Shown: piece by piece, positions 37,250 through 49,700 of the stretch
Layout: each line of letters begins with the position of its first letter
How positions within the stretch are numbered: the first letter of the stretch is position 1
From: Epichloe hybrida
Taxonomy: Eukaryota; Ascomycota; Sordariomycetes; Hypocreales; Clavicipitaceae
DNA: 64,000 bases
Direction: 5' to 3'
Assembly: GCA_019022495.1 (NCBI GenBank)
Contig: JAFEKR010000003.1
Coordinates: 558,001-622,000, forward strand
Notes under the pieces: model-generated
What the model was told of the DNA's origin: nothing
What the model saw: the letters and a program-made list of their open reading frames with translations, nothing else
Databases searched by the model: none
Program-made: the position numbers and the translations under genes

Positions 37250-38349
37250 TTAGTCGATGCCCTCAAACTTTGTTGCAGGGTTAATCAGGAACCCATCCAG
37301 TGATAACATGTTGTAGCGTCCGCGTTCATCGTCTCCGATGGGCACGGGCTCAGGCTCATTTGCAAGGCGGCTAGTAAAGCCGCTTGACAGCAACAAACCA
37401 GTGATCATTGCTAGTCGGATGGTTTCGATGCGCTCCTTCGTCAAGCCGCCGACTTCGTCGATAAATGTTTTCCAAAAGACATTGTTCAAGCCATCATAGT
37501 CGTCATATCGTATCCAGCCATCCCGAAGGTGCAGTTTCCCAGTAAAACCCTGAAGGGAGTAGAGGTTCAGGCCGAAGGGACAAATCTCGGCCTCAGCCCA
37601 GTCAATCACTCCCGTCAAGTGGCAGGTCACCTCGTCGACAAGGATATTGCAGCCGCTAAAATCTTTGTGGAGAAGCACCATTGGCAGTGAAAATATGGCA
37701 TCCAATGCGTCAATGCACTTCCGGATAATGTGGTGCAGCCGAACCGGAAGGGCGTCAAGTAACATGCGCAGTTCTCTTTCGGATTTCTCTCGAACCTTTG
37801 TGCAATAAGTTTGGTCAACTGGCTGTGGAGCTTTCCATGCAAGAGCAAAGAACCTAGCGGTCAGTCAGTGCTGGAAGTCAGCCTATCAATCGGATGTTAG
37901 ACCTCTTACCGTGCCACATCTATCATCAGTCTCTGGCGTCGAGCGAAGTTTTCTGGCGTATTGTCGGGATAACCATGCGCGAGAATGAAGTCTAGATGGG
38001 TCACCCCCTTGATTCGGTCCATAACGTACACGTAGAGAGGCTCTTTCTCTTTCGACTCGTCACCCAAGTAGCCTTCAAACGAGACTGTTGGAGCGTAACA
38101 TCCGTACACATGTCTCGCCAGTGAAGCAGTCCTCAAGTCGAGCTGCAAAGACTTCAGTCGGAACTGAACAACGTACTCAAGGCATGGCCCAGCATAAACC
38201 GTGTAGCTGCAGTTTCCTTGGACGTCGAGAGTGGTTGCCCTGCCCCCAACTAACTCCTCTGCGCGCGCATCGCAATCTGAGCGACAGGCGGACGTTTTCG
38301 CAAAGAAGGTGAGGATTTCGTCCTCGACCGAATACTCTGCATATGCCAT
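37250..38349 (-). CDS. Aminoglycoside-phosphotransferase (APH) fold protein
   Basis: Exons 38349-37910 and 37853-37250 join to 348 codons (347 aa); the 56-nt GT-AG intron restores RFFALAWKAPQPVD. The protein-kinase-like APH/choline kinase fold is shown by VLLHKDFSGCNILVDEVTCHLTGVIDWAEAEICPFG: the HxDxxxxN catalytic loop (HKDFSGCN) and the metal-binding Asp of IDW. Upstream, LYVYVMDRIKGVTHLDFI is the hinge region. The N-terminal ATP-binding lobe is less typical, as usual for fungal members. These abundant fungal proteins phosphorylate small molecules or are of unknown substrate; antibiotic resistance should not be assumed. Start chosen at MAYAEYSVEDEIL, though the frame is open further upstream. 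The next gene upstream is the secreted repeat protein. Confidence 0.85.
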
Positions 38350-39335
38350 GAGGTGAAATTTCCGTGGTGTAGTCAAGCTGAAACTGTTATCGTCGGAAGG
38401 GAGAGAACGCGCTTGACTCCCAGCAATCCCAACAAGGGGTAGAGAGAGCAGGTGGTAACAAACACCGTCGTCTGATTTGTTGGGGCATGCTGGCATTCTC
38501 AAATGCCCCTGGGCTGGTACTCTGCATACGCTGGCCAATACAATGCTTGCCATGCACCCCCGACCAACACATGCATCTTTCAATGGACCTGTTCAGCGAC
38601 ATGGCTTTGAATGACACACATGGTACCGAGGATCCTCGCGCTGTCGATGGTTTGTCGATGAATTTATCCACCTCAGCCATGAGCTTGCGCCAAGGCGGGA
38701 CAGCAAAAAAGCGAAGCGTGACCTCTCGACCTGCATGCATGCATGTATGCAATAATGCGGAAGGAAGCTGTGTTCCTGCCAGAAATGGATGGTGCTTGGG
38801 CCGTGAACCCCGCTTCTCCATACACCAAAGCCGGCGAGTTGTAATCCGTACGGAGTAGAACCACGAATTCGCATGACAGCGCGATGCATCGAATACACAC
38901 TCAAACCCCAACCAGAGGTATCCAACACCCAATCCGTCATTCAGGTAGAAGCATTCGTGAGACTCACACTTGGCTGCTTCGAAGAAAAGCAAGGAAAAGG
39001 GGACTAGAAAGAGAGGACATCCCAAAAGAAGATAATAGCAGCAGGTTTGTGGGCGGGCCGCAATTGCTTGGTCCAACAATCATGTTATCTAATTTAGCAC
39101 ACGACGAACAAGGGGGAAGAAATTGAGAGGCATGATGGGAAATAGTAGAGAAATTTCAAAAAAAAAATTAAAAAAAGTAAAAAAATAGAAAATCGTAATT
39201 CATCTTGCCAAGTGTAATCACCTCGCCGCTACATAAAGTTCATAGTCAAGCATTCAAAGAGCGTTAACAGGATAGACAGATTTGCCACACCATCGCAACT
39301 TGGATAAGACTCGAGTTGTCGGTGTTGCTCTGTGT
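38350..39335. other. Intergenic between APH-type gene and secreted repeat gene
   Basis: About 1 kb. Contains TACGGAGTA at 38849-38857, a GCATGCATGCATG run near 38732-38748, and an AT-rich stretch with A runs at 39155-39200 just 3' of the secreted protein gene. No gene seen. Confidence 0.55.
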
Positions 39336-39879
39336 TTAATCATCCTCAACTTCGCATTCCTCTTCGGCGGCAGCACGGGCAACGACCCCGGCGGGAGCAT
39401 CTTGTTGCTCTTCCTCCTCCTCTTCCTCCTCCTCGTCCTCAACAGCTCTCTTGGCGGGGGTATCCTCCTCCTCTTCCTCTTCCTCTTCCTCTTCCTCCTC
39501 CTCAACAGCTCTCTTGGCGGGGGTATCCTCCTCCTCCTCCTCCTCCTCTTCCTCGTCCTCAACAGCTCTCTTAGCGGGAGTATCCTCCTCCTCCTCTTCC
39601 TCCTCGACATCATCCTGAGCCGCAGCAGCCACCGCCTCAGCAGCCCGAGCAGCAATCAACTTGCCGGCCACGGTACCAGCCACGCCGGCGCCCCCGTGGG
39701 AGGCATCAGCAAGGCCTCCTGCGAGATCTTGACGAACAACCCCATCATGTCAGTTACAGTAAACCAAATCATCACTTTCCCCACGAGGGAAACATACCAC
39801 GACGAGAAGGCGTGCCGATGGGAGCGGCAGAAACAGAGGCCACGGCAGCCAGGAGGAGAGTCACGGCGACAGACTTCAT
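39336..39879 (-). CDS. Secreted acidic repeat protein with Kex2-type sites (KEP candidate)
   Basis: Exons 39879-39798 and 39718-39336 join to 155 codons (154 aa). The 79-nt intron has GTATGT donor, a CTGAC branch site and GCAG acceptor. Residues 1-18 (MKSVAVTLLLAAVASVSA) are a clear signal peptide. A dibasic RR follows at 26-27. Residues about 65-142 contain a glutamate-rich unit repeated with the junction DTPAKR-AVE at KR77-78, KR96-97 and KR117-118, so Kex2-like cleavage would release near-identical acidic peptides of about 19-21 residues. A lone Cys lies near the end (EEECEVEDD). This layout (signal, dibasic-separated repeats) is that of fungal Kex2-processed repeat proteins, including RiPP and pheromone precursors. 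Unlike ustiloxin-type cores, the units have no aromatic residue, and no UstYa-type gene lies nearby. An uncleaved acidic repeat protein is the main alternative. Confidence 0.75.
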
Positions 39880-41136
39880 AGTGAATGCTTTTGACTGATT
39901 TGTGTCCAATGACCTGGTATATAGTTGTAGGATGGACGGGACAACCTGCACTGCAGCTGAGCGTCTGGAAAAGGAGAAAAAGATTGGAATTAAAATTACG
40001 TGACGAATTGGAAAAAAAAAGTGTGGGAGTTGTAAGGGGAGAACGATGGGGAGACCAGAGGGAGAAGAATGGAAAGAGAGAGGCTGTTCCTGTTGTTTAT
40101 ATCCGGTTTGTGCTCTGTGGATGGTAGTGTTGGGATGGCTTTCCTGCGAAAAAAAAAAGGGGGATACATCTGAGACGATGATACTCCTTGGTTCCGAATC
40201 AAGGGTCTCGAGGTGAGGAGCAGCGGGTGAAGCACTTCGAGTTGTGGTCTAGATGAGTTCCAGGGCGCTCGCTCGTCCGTCGTGGGCTCGTGAGAGGCCG
40301 CTGGATGGACCTCGACGGCAACATTTTGATCCATCTCGCAAGGAGCATCTATCTGTGTCCGTGTCCGTCCACCCGGGTTGCAAGGAAACGAAGTGAATCT
40401 TTTTCGGTTTCATTTGTTGGACGTGAACGCTGGAAGGCGACGCAGATCAACAGGAGCCGGCACCGGTGGATGTTTCGACATGGTGGCGTGCGGAGAGAGG
40501 GGGCCGAGAACTTGATACCGAGATGTCGGAGGAAGCTGAACGCGTTTCGCATGGACCTCGACCAGAAGAAGCTGTGCTGTGCATGTTCGCGTCCAAGGTT
40601 CGGCGGTCAGTGCGGCACAGCCTTGTGTATGTACATACATACATGGACTACGTACAGAGTACAACGCTTACGTACGCTTACGTACGCTTACGTACGCTCC
40701 GTCGCCCTGCGTGAGAGAACATGGTGTCTTTGGGTTGCACCTGGATAACAATGAAGCCTCGTTCCTCACATGTTTGGTGTCAAGTTGTTTGCATTCGTCT
40801 CACACCATTTTACGCCTGGAGCGGCTGGACGTCAAAAGGGGGGCACAACCAACCACATCTGGAACTAATCAAAGGCTCTCTCCTCTCTCTCTCTTGGCCC
40901 TTGGGGTTATATCCCTCGATTGAACCGAGGACAGAAAGCCTCGAGGCATCTTACTATTCCTGCCTTGTCACGCCGAACGCCTTTTTTACCTCCCGATTCC
41001 AAACACCCTCCCTCCTTCAACCCCAAACAGCCATGGTTCGTATCAATTGCCCTGGCCTTATTACTGTATATGCATGTGAGCTCGCGCCAATAACTTCTCC
41101 TTGCGACAACAGCCCCCCCCCCCTGTCCCCCACGCT
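39880..41136. other. Intergenic region with tandem repeats
   Basis: Promoter of the secreted repeat gene and 3' flank of the Rsc7-type gene. Includes the CGCTTACGTA array near 40665, GTACATACATAC near 40630, a CCCCATC-poor AT/GT mix and a C run near 41116. No convincing gene. Confidence 0.55.
40665..40699. repeat. About 3.5 tandem copies of CGCTTACGTA
   Basis: A 10-bp tandem array with the palindrome TACGTA in every unit, in non-coding DNA. It follows a short GTACATAC microsatellite. Confidence 0.88.
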
Positions 41137-42862
41137 CTATGACATGCTATAAGGCACAATGGCCTTGTCAACCACTGGGTCTCGTCGTGACATGGTTTCC
41201 TTCTCCGTGCCCCATCTTGACCGGAACTCGCTGTTTGCCTCCAGTGCCGTGTCCAAGGCCTTCCGGCACTCAGGAGGAAGTAGATCCTTGATGTCGTCCG
41301 AAAGGGCTTCCAACCCGTTGAAAGAAGCCACAAAGTCGGCCGACGTTTCCTTGCTGCAAGGCCAAGATGCTCCGTTACTAGGCGCGTTCTCGCAGTATGT
41401 GTCCATCACGATAAAGTTTCTCGCCATTCTCAACGGCACAGGCGGGAACTTTGCACTCCCCTTGGAAGCCCCCTCGTCACTGGCAGCTGCCTGCTCAATG
41501 CGCACGCGCGTGGGCTGCATCATGGCGGGATACTGCATCACATTTGTGTGCACATCGTATACTCCCGCATTGTTGAATCTTCGAATGGCGTTGATACCGG
41601 CATTGAATATACTACAAGTCCCAGATTAGTTCTCATCCAAATGTGTGCGTAGCAATCAACCACGTCAGGGTCTGCGTCACATGCCTCGCTTCTCGGGCGT
41701 GTTCTAGCATCCAATTTGTGTCATTTACGTTGACCTTGCGCTTCTTGTACTCCGGCTTCCCGTTGGGGACTGGCACTGTCGGCACATTCGTGTGGTATAC
41801 AGCACTGGCACCGTGCCAGGCAACATATTGGTTCTTGTTGTACGGCTGGCCAGGGACAAAGTGGTCGTCAGGATCGGCCAGCTGGCCCTCCACAACACCC
41901 TCTTCGCGGAGCTGGGTCACATTGAAGTCGTCGATGATGCGCTTGCCACCGACAACGATTCTCGCCCCGAACTCTCGAAAGACTGATCGGGCTGTGACAA
42001 TACCTATCGATCGGCCCTTGTATGAGTGCGGGATAATCTCGCGCTCAATCATGTCTCTCTTCTCGTCATCGTCGACGATGATCTTGTGTAGTTTTCGGTG
42101 CTTTGTGAAGAACAGGTAGCTGTCTCTGAAACCGACACAGCGCGCAGGCTCTGTCGACAACATGTACAGCCGATCTCCTCTTCCTAGGACGGTGAACGTG
42201 CGGCAGCGGTATTCGCGGCCGCCCTCGAGGTTCCCGAACATGTCGACCTTTTTTTGACCCTCAGGGTCCTCTGGAAGCACACACTCGTCATCCACAATCT
42301 CGGCAATAGTGCCGTTGGAATCAATGACTTGTTCTGCTTTGGGTGCCGCCGGCCCACCCTTGCGTCCGCCGCGACCTCGCCAGCCTCCTCGTCCACGGCG
42401 TCGGGGAGTGTCTTCTGTGACGGTGATCATGGGATCCCAGTCTGGGGGCTTGTTCTTAGGTGGCCGACCCAGCCGCTTTCTTCGAATCACAGGTTGTGGT
42501 GGTGGGCTAGGTTCTTTGGCCGACCCTTCGTCCTTTGCCGCGGCGGCGTCGTCTTCTGCTTCTGCTTCTGCTTCGGCGTCGTCTTCGGCTTCGGCTTCGG
42601 CGTCGTCTTCGGCTTCGGCTTCGGCGTCGTCTTCGGCTTCGGCTTCTCCTCCATCATCCTCATCTTCCTCCTCGTCTATCATGGTCTCTTCTTGCCCATC
42701 TTCGTCTTCCTGCGCGGGTGGCTCTTCGCGTTCAGAACCGTCGTCACCTGCGCCAACGTCAGGCATAGGCTCATCTTCGACATCAGCAAAGCCTTTCGGA
42801 GTGCTCTCTGTAGCATTAGAACCACGTGTTAGCCTTAATCGGATCCTCGCTTTCGGTGCCAT
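41137..42862 (-). CDS. rsc7: Rsc7/Swp82-family chromatin remodelling subunit (paralogue B, Rsc7-like)
   Basis: Exons 42862-41685 and 41611-41137 join to 551 codons (550 aa). Like paralogue A it carries the CRC-subunit domain, at about 215-315: YRCRTFTVLGRGDRLYML, FRDSYLFFTKHRKLHKI, IGIVTARSVFREFGARI. Different from A, the N-terminus is highly acidic Glu/Ala/Asp repeats with an AT-hook-like KRLGRPPKNKPP and an Arg/Gly stretch. A long C-terminal part is kept (LEHAREASIFNAGI, GVYDVHTNVMQYPAMMQPT), the layout of Rsc7/Npl6 in the RSC complex. The best model uses a GC donor (AG-GCATGT) at 41684; a GT donor 21 bp downstream also keeps frame and would add seven residues. The GC form gives the smoother family sequence. 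Confidence 0.87.
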
Positions 42863-43771
42863 ATCGCCGCCGCAATCTTGGGGAAATACGGTTGGGTGAT
42901 GAGAGGACGAGTTGCCAGGGCAAATGCAGGACGGCAGAAGAAAAAAAGACGACGAGCGTCAGGAAGCGATGGCAGGGCTCAGGAGAGAGCCCGCGAAACG
43001 CTATCGCGCAAGTTTCTGCAAGCTCAAGGTGGTGATGTGGCCGGGGAACGGGGTTGGCGCAAGACGCATGGCCAAGAGAAGAAAAGGAAAAAAGAGGCCT
43101 GGCCCATCCATACCCAGTGCCGCGGATGCCTTCCTAGCAGCGGCGCGACTAGACCTTCGCCCCATGGTCCGCAAATCAAGAAGCCTTGCTTGGTAAACGG
43201 AGCGGGAGGGGGAAAATGCTGCGCGAAACAGATTCTGTGCTGGACAAAGAAAAGAAGTGCAAGTGGTGATGAAAGCTGGGCTTGGATGAAAACGCTGCCT
43301 GCCTTGCCTGCCTTGCCTGCCTTGCCCGTTGGCTCTCTGTGCCCTTTTTTGCCCTCTCTGCCCTTTCTGCCCTTGCCATTGGCGATTGACAAGTCGCAAG
43401 ACGCACGATTGGGACGCGCACCTGGTCGCATCCTCTGCGTCTGATTGGCCTAGCCGGGGCTTGCCTCAACCCGTGCATGCACGTGGACACAGTGTGGACA
43501 CTACGTGCACTGTATCCACCCCGCGGGCCGCAGCCCATCTGCGCGGGCGACCGTCTCATGTAAGTCTCGTGTAACCAGTGGATAATTATATATCTTGTGT
43601 ACGGAGTAAAACGTAAAACAATCATGATTTGCGCGCACCTTCATGGCCATTTTCCTGGTTGGAAGGTACTTTGCCAGCTAGAAGATACATGACCCATTTG
43701 TGAACTCCAGCTCCCCCCTTTCCAGAATTCAGCCTTCCATGAATGCTTCCCTGTCATTTTTATATCCTCGC
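42863..43771. other. Intergenic between UBR1 stop and Rsc7-like start
   Basis: About 0.9 kb. Contains CCTTGCCTG tandem units at 43297-43327 on the plus strand and TACGGAGTA at 43600-43608. Presumably the promoter of the Rsc7-like gene. No gene seen. Confidence 0.6.
43297..43327. repeat. Tandem CCTTGCCTG units
   Basis: Three to four 9-bp units, followed by further CCTT/CCCT-rich sequence, in non-coding DNA upstream of the Rsc7-like gene. Confidence 0.85.
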
Positions 43772-46700
43772 CTACAAGGTGTCCCAGCCGCCATTATTGA
43801 TCTCGGCCTCCAACCTGCGGCTGATGACGCTGGGCACACCGTGATTCAGTACTGTGTTTCGTATCATGAGATCATACCGTTTTTGATTGAGGAACAACTG
43901 TCTTCCGTGACGGAGCTGGGGATCAGTCTCGCCATACTTGTCGGTGTAAGGAGCTGGCGCGTATGATCCAGACTGGCGGAAAAGGTAGACCGTTGAGCAT
44001 TTGCGAACGTTCAAATAAACACCAATGTTTTTTTGGCACCTGAAGTTTTTTTTGGTCAGCAACCGCTTCAAGAGCAAGGCAGTGCTCAGACAGCACGCCG
44101 CCTTTATAAAGACACTTACTTGCGCATATGTTGCTGTGCGCCACCGATCCTGGTTGTGTCCCGGCCAGTAGTCTCGGATTTTTGGCAACAGGTGCTCTGA
44201 CTGCACAAGAGCTCACCACAGAATAGGCAAATGACAGGGTCTGTGAGGTCTTGACCCGTCGTCGGGCATTTTCTTCTCGTCGCCTCCTCTATCAAGGTAT
44301 CGTATGTTTTGGGTAGGCCTACCAATTCAAAAATGCCTGGATGGCTGACTAGGGATGAACGACTCATATCACCGTACCCGCGAGGCCACATAACTTGATG
44401 CTTGACCCATCCTGTGACCAGGGCGCGGGTAGTCGCTGGCCAGCCACAGGCAGCTGATGTATCTGTCATGGCAGCACACATTTCGTCAAATGTCGGTACT
44501 CGCAGTGCCTCCGTCAATCTGTCAAGCTCGTCTGCGTCTGCATCTTGGTTTGAAGAGATGTAGCTTTTGAAATCGACCCCGTACTTGACGTACAAGAAAA
44601 CCACGCTCTTTCGCAAGAAAGTCAGTGCGTACTTCTTCACAAAGGTATACCACCCTTCCAATGTATCAACACCTGGCTGTTGGAAACCTTTGTTTTCCAC
44701 TTCTTCGGGACCCCGCTCCGTCGCGTTGGCAGCCTCAAACTCCATGGCCGTCTGCGTAATCGCGAGGGCAAACTGGGTAAAGTTGGTCATGGACGGATCC
44801 TGAGTGTGTCTGCCGGCAAGGCCACCAACCCACATACTGACGGGCATATTTCGCCCCATGTGATACACAACCTTGACGACCTCGGCAAGGTAGCACAACC
44901 GGAGCAGATGGGAAACCTCTGCCTTGTGAGTAGGTACGAGACCGTAGGCACATTCGACCAAGAATGTAAACACGTCTAGGCTCAAAAGAGGCGGGTATAC
45001 ATCCAATGGTCTCCTAGCATATGGCGTACCAGCTCTGAAATATCGTGACATGAACAGCTGGCAATGCTGTCTCTCACTATCTTTGCGAAACTCGGTCTCG
45101 ATGCGATTGTCTGAATCAGAGTGGCGAGCTCCCACGGATATGTATGAGGATACAGTCTCTGACAAGACTCGCAGGTGCACGAGTACTTGATCCGGAATCT
45201 TGCTCAGAAGCGTCATGCCAGGCAAGGCTTCGATACCTCGCTGCTGGATCTCTACGGACGAAATGGTGAAACCAATCACCTGAACCAGGGTGTCGCTTGA
45301 GCAAAGGTCATCGCCCCCACCGCGTTTGCTATCAATCATGTGTTTGGTGTGTAGCCCGTTCACATGCAAAGTGTCTCTGAGGCGCCGATAAGCTGAGAGC
45401 AAGTCTCCCACAATCTGACTGTGGGCTGCAGGCGGTGTCTGCGAGTTGCTGGGCTCTGGAGTGCCAGCAGTCGAGAAAGATGAGCTGGCGGGTGTCCCGA
45501 GGACAGATGACTGCGCATCCGCATCATCTCTTCCCCATAGCGCCTCGCTGCTGGGTTGTGGGTTGGTCAATGTCTCAACCAAGCTTCCCGGTACGCTGGG
45601 GGTGAAAATCGTGGAAAGTCCGGGCTCGTCCACTTCCCGCGCTTTGCTTCCACCGAGCCAGTACGCCGATCCCATTTGCTTTTCCAAGAATTGTTCGAAT
45701 GGGCTTTGCGGCTGAAGATATCCAGGATACGACTCTCCCAGGCCCTTCCATATGATGGGAAGAAATGCGTTGCCGAGCGCCTTGCACAGAGGGCACACAA
45801 ACTCATTGCGCCGAGTGTCTTCAGGGTGATGTCGCGCAATTTGATGATTGTGTCGACGGTTTGTCGCTTCGTAATACAGCTCGAAGCAACGATAGTGCAT
45901 CATATGGCCGCAACTGCTCGCTACGGGACCTGGTCTTGAGCGGTTGGCTTTGTATCCTTTGCCAATGGTCTGTCGTTCAGCCAGAAAAGTCTCGCCATTC
46001 GCGTTGAGCTTTTCCACCATTTTTCGATTCTCGTGGGCAATGCCAAATGGCCGGATATCTTCAGCAGATCGATCGAGACTGCACGGTGTCTGAGAAGCCT
46101 CTCTTACAACATCGGGATCTTGGAAGTCGGTTTGCCGGAGTACACGGCTCTCGTTTAGGAGTGCAAATGTGCCATAGAGTCTTCTGTCATCCGCTTCTTC
46201 CTGACACAATATGCACGTTCCCATGGGGTATTTCCAATTATGTTTTCGATCTTCGGATTGATCCATTTCCTCGTCGTCCTCGTCCAAGTCAGATCCCCAA
46301 TCAATGCCACCTTGCGTCTCAAGAAAGCTTTTTTGCTGTTGCTGGAACTGCGCCATGACTTTTGCTTGGCGGCTCAAGGCAGCCTTCTTTCGTCTTTCGC
46401 GCTCCTCCTCTGCTGATGCGTTGGCGGGAGAAGCTGTATCAACACGATCCACAGTGATTCCAAGATGAACAAACGAGTTCTCGAATGCTTGGGGCCGCTT
46501 CTGCTTTAGGCGCCTCAATACCAAAGCAATCTTTGGGTGAACTGATTTGAAATCGTCCTTGGTCGCCATCATGTTCAACAGTGATACAATAGTTCGAGAA
46601 TTGTTGGCCTCTGGCATGAAGTTGCTTCGGGCAAATGTCGTGAGAGCAATCTGAACAAAAGAATTGGGTACTTGCCCAGCTGGGTCCAGCTCATTGCTCT

Positions 46701-49700
46701 TATCTTCCAGAATAGCGATGAGGATCAGATGCAGAACCACCTGAAGAAAGGTTTCCAGACGTGTGACAGGTATTGACGGCGTAAACTTCTGAGCGACAAG
46801 GGGATACAGCAGTGAGTAGTAGATTATTTGCGAGAACATGCCGGTTCCAGTGAACTGCCCCAAGTTCTCGAAAAGGCCTGATGGTACGGCTCGATGTTTA
46901 GGTTCGTAAACGATCTCCTCGACCGTTTTACCCGTCTTCTTGGCCATCTTCTTCCGATAAGCCATCTCGGACTCCTCGCGCTGATTCTTGTTGTAATGTG
47001 CAATGTAAGGGTCAATCTCTTCGATGAACTCTGGACGAAGCTCGAAGGTGCCAACATCGGACACACCCTCGGGTGGCTTGAAAGTCGCCATTTCGTCTAA
47101 AACGCGGTGGAAGTCCTCTTGCTCTTGATACTTCTCTGGTAGTTTGTTGCATATCTCGTTGAAAGACAATGGCTTGAAGCACAAAACATGCGTGATATCG
47201 CGCCGCATGGCTAGTATGCGGGAGTTTGTTTCGTCTTCAGGAGCGATAAGTGAGGTCCGGTCGCTCAGAAGAATGATCAATAGATGAATCATGTCCTCAA
47301 CAATGTCCAGGTGCTGGGCATCATCTTGGGCTTCTGATTTGAGCTCAAACAAGCCCTTAACCCATCCGTCCATCCCAAATCGATCGATGATGGAAGCAAG
47401 CACCCGACTTGGGTTGCACACGACCATGGCGGTTTGCAATAGGAAGATGTCCCGATGATGAGAAACGTCTCTTTGTCCGACACCTCGATAAGTGCTTGCC
47501 TGATGCCGCAGACTGATACCGTTTCTTACCCACATGTTGGCTTTAATCTGGGCTAGCCAGGCGCAGACTCGCAAGGGAAAGTCAAAGACTGCCATCAGAT
47601 AATCCTCAGGATCGTAGTCTTTTCGTGGAATCTGCGGCCGCCCCATTAACTTTGGTTTTGAACGAAGCTCCTGGGCAGTAAAACTCATCAATGTTCGAAT
47701 ATTGGATGCGGGGAGGGAGCGTCCACACTCTATCAACCAGGATAATGTGTAGTGCAGTGCATGATGAAAGCTGATGGAATCTTTTTCCACCACAAATTTG
47801 ACCACATGGTAGGAGGCATTGTCCGGATCAAACTCAAAGTCGCCCAAGGACTTGAACTTAACTTCATCCTTGATTTCCCCTTGCTTAAAACGGTGACGCT
47901 CTGCGCCAATTGAATGTAAAATTACTGTCTTTGCAGTGAAGCGGATGGCTCGTTGGAGGTAATGAATCTCATCAGAGGGGCAGTCCCGGAAGGCCTCGGC
48001 CAAGTTTCTGGCTTGAAGATTGATTTGCCTCGTTACCAACGACGCCGTTATCCAAGAGTCTGCTTCGTATTCTACGTGCTCGACCACCGCTCGCACATTT
48101 GGCCCAATGCATTGATGAAGTTTGACCAGATCCAAAAATTGCATCAAATACCTGGGCTCCGACCTCACTCGTTCTTGGACATGAGGGGAGCCAAACAAGT
48201 ACTTCAAATCTTGGTAAAAATGATACATGCGGCGATTGGTGACAGAGCCACTTTCAAAGGCAAGAACTGCATCTGGAGACACATCCCAGGGGTGACCAAC
48301 CTGTCTAGTTGTCAAGAACGTGTACAGTATGGCGAGCAAGCTGCTCATGAAGTTGCCACGCTCGACAACTTCTGCAGTGATAGAAGGAGTGGTTAACATT
48401 TGCAGCGAGAGATTGATGATTGAGTGATCTGGTTCTCTGTCACCAACAAGGTACAGCTGAGCTAGTATTGTATAGAGGCTGGCGAATCTCAAAGCCAAAA
48501 CACGTTTGAATTCGGGTATCGACACAACAGTCGAGATATAAAGGGATCGGAGGTCATTCCTGACCTTTTTCCACATGCGCAAATCAAAAAGCAGAAGCCA
48601 GTCGAGACGGACACGCTGAAACACATCCTCTGCGGGTGGCACATTGTCTCGCTGAGTATAGACCTGCGGTGTTTCGATCCAGTATCTACCCGGTCGTGGG
48701 GTGACTTTCTCGGTCCTTCCAGGAGTTTTGGGCACATCAACGTTCGCTTTGGCATATATAGCGGGGGCGATCAGAGGCTCTGCTGCGTCAGAGTCTGAAG
48801 GAGTGCCATCTCGCTCTCGAGGCGCAGCTGCAGCCGCCTGGACGGCTGGCGGTGGAGGAGGCGGAGGGGGATACCCTGCCATGGTGGCCTCATCCTCTTC
48901 TAGAGCTTGATCTGATTGCGACCAGTTCATTCCGAGGTCACCGACTTCTCCCCTCGCATCGACCATCATGACGTCGTCATCCTCATCCTCATCACCTCCT
49001 GCTACAGAACTTGTTGGTGAATGGTTTTCTTCGCCGTTTTCTCCCATGTCAGCATCGTCATCTTCGCCTTCACCTTCGTCATCTTCGTTCTGCGCATCAT
49101 CAACATCGAGTTCCAGTTCGTCGCCAGGGCCAGCAGCGGCTTGCAAGGCCATTAGAAAGCGTACATTCGCCCCGTGTATTCTGGTTCTTGACTCCAGGTC
49201 CTGATCGTCCTCATCCTCGTCATCAATCAGGCCAGATGTATGTGTAGCAGAACTACCTTGACGCCACGGTTTCATTGACTCATCACAGACCAATCTCCTC
49301 AAGATGTGATTGTCGTGGCCGACAGAGCAACCGGAGATATCACTAAGCCATTCAACAAGGGTGCCACACATCTGCTCGCGAAAAGTATCTCGAGCTGACC
49401 TGATTGTGACGGTAACTCTAATGGCTTCCATTATTTTTGCCATTTGCAGTAGTCGTTCAATATCAGGTAGATAAGTGAGAATACTCCTTCCGATGGCGTC
49501 CGTTTCCCATGCGTCGCGAGCAGCCTGGCGACGATTTTTTCGGCAAGCTCGAGCAACCTGATCTTGTACCTCTTGGACGGTGTGTTTCTCATCATTCCAT
49601 AAAATGAGAGCGAAGTCGTTGCAAGGCTCTACTTCTGCTCCGTAGTACTTGGACGACAAGCGCGATGATTCCTCATCTTTTTCTATCGATTCTTTTGTTT

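Noticed and set aside
38350..38583. N-terminal extension of the APH-fold protein
   Set aside because: The frame is open, but the extra residues lack family character and the usual start fits MAYAEYSVEDE.
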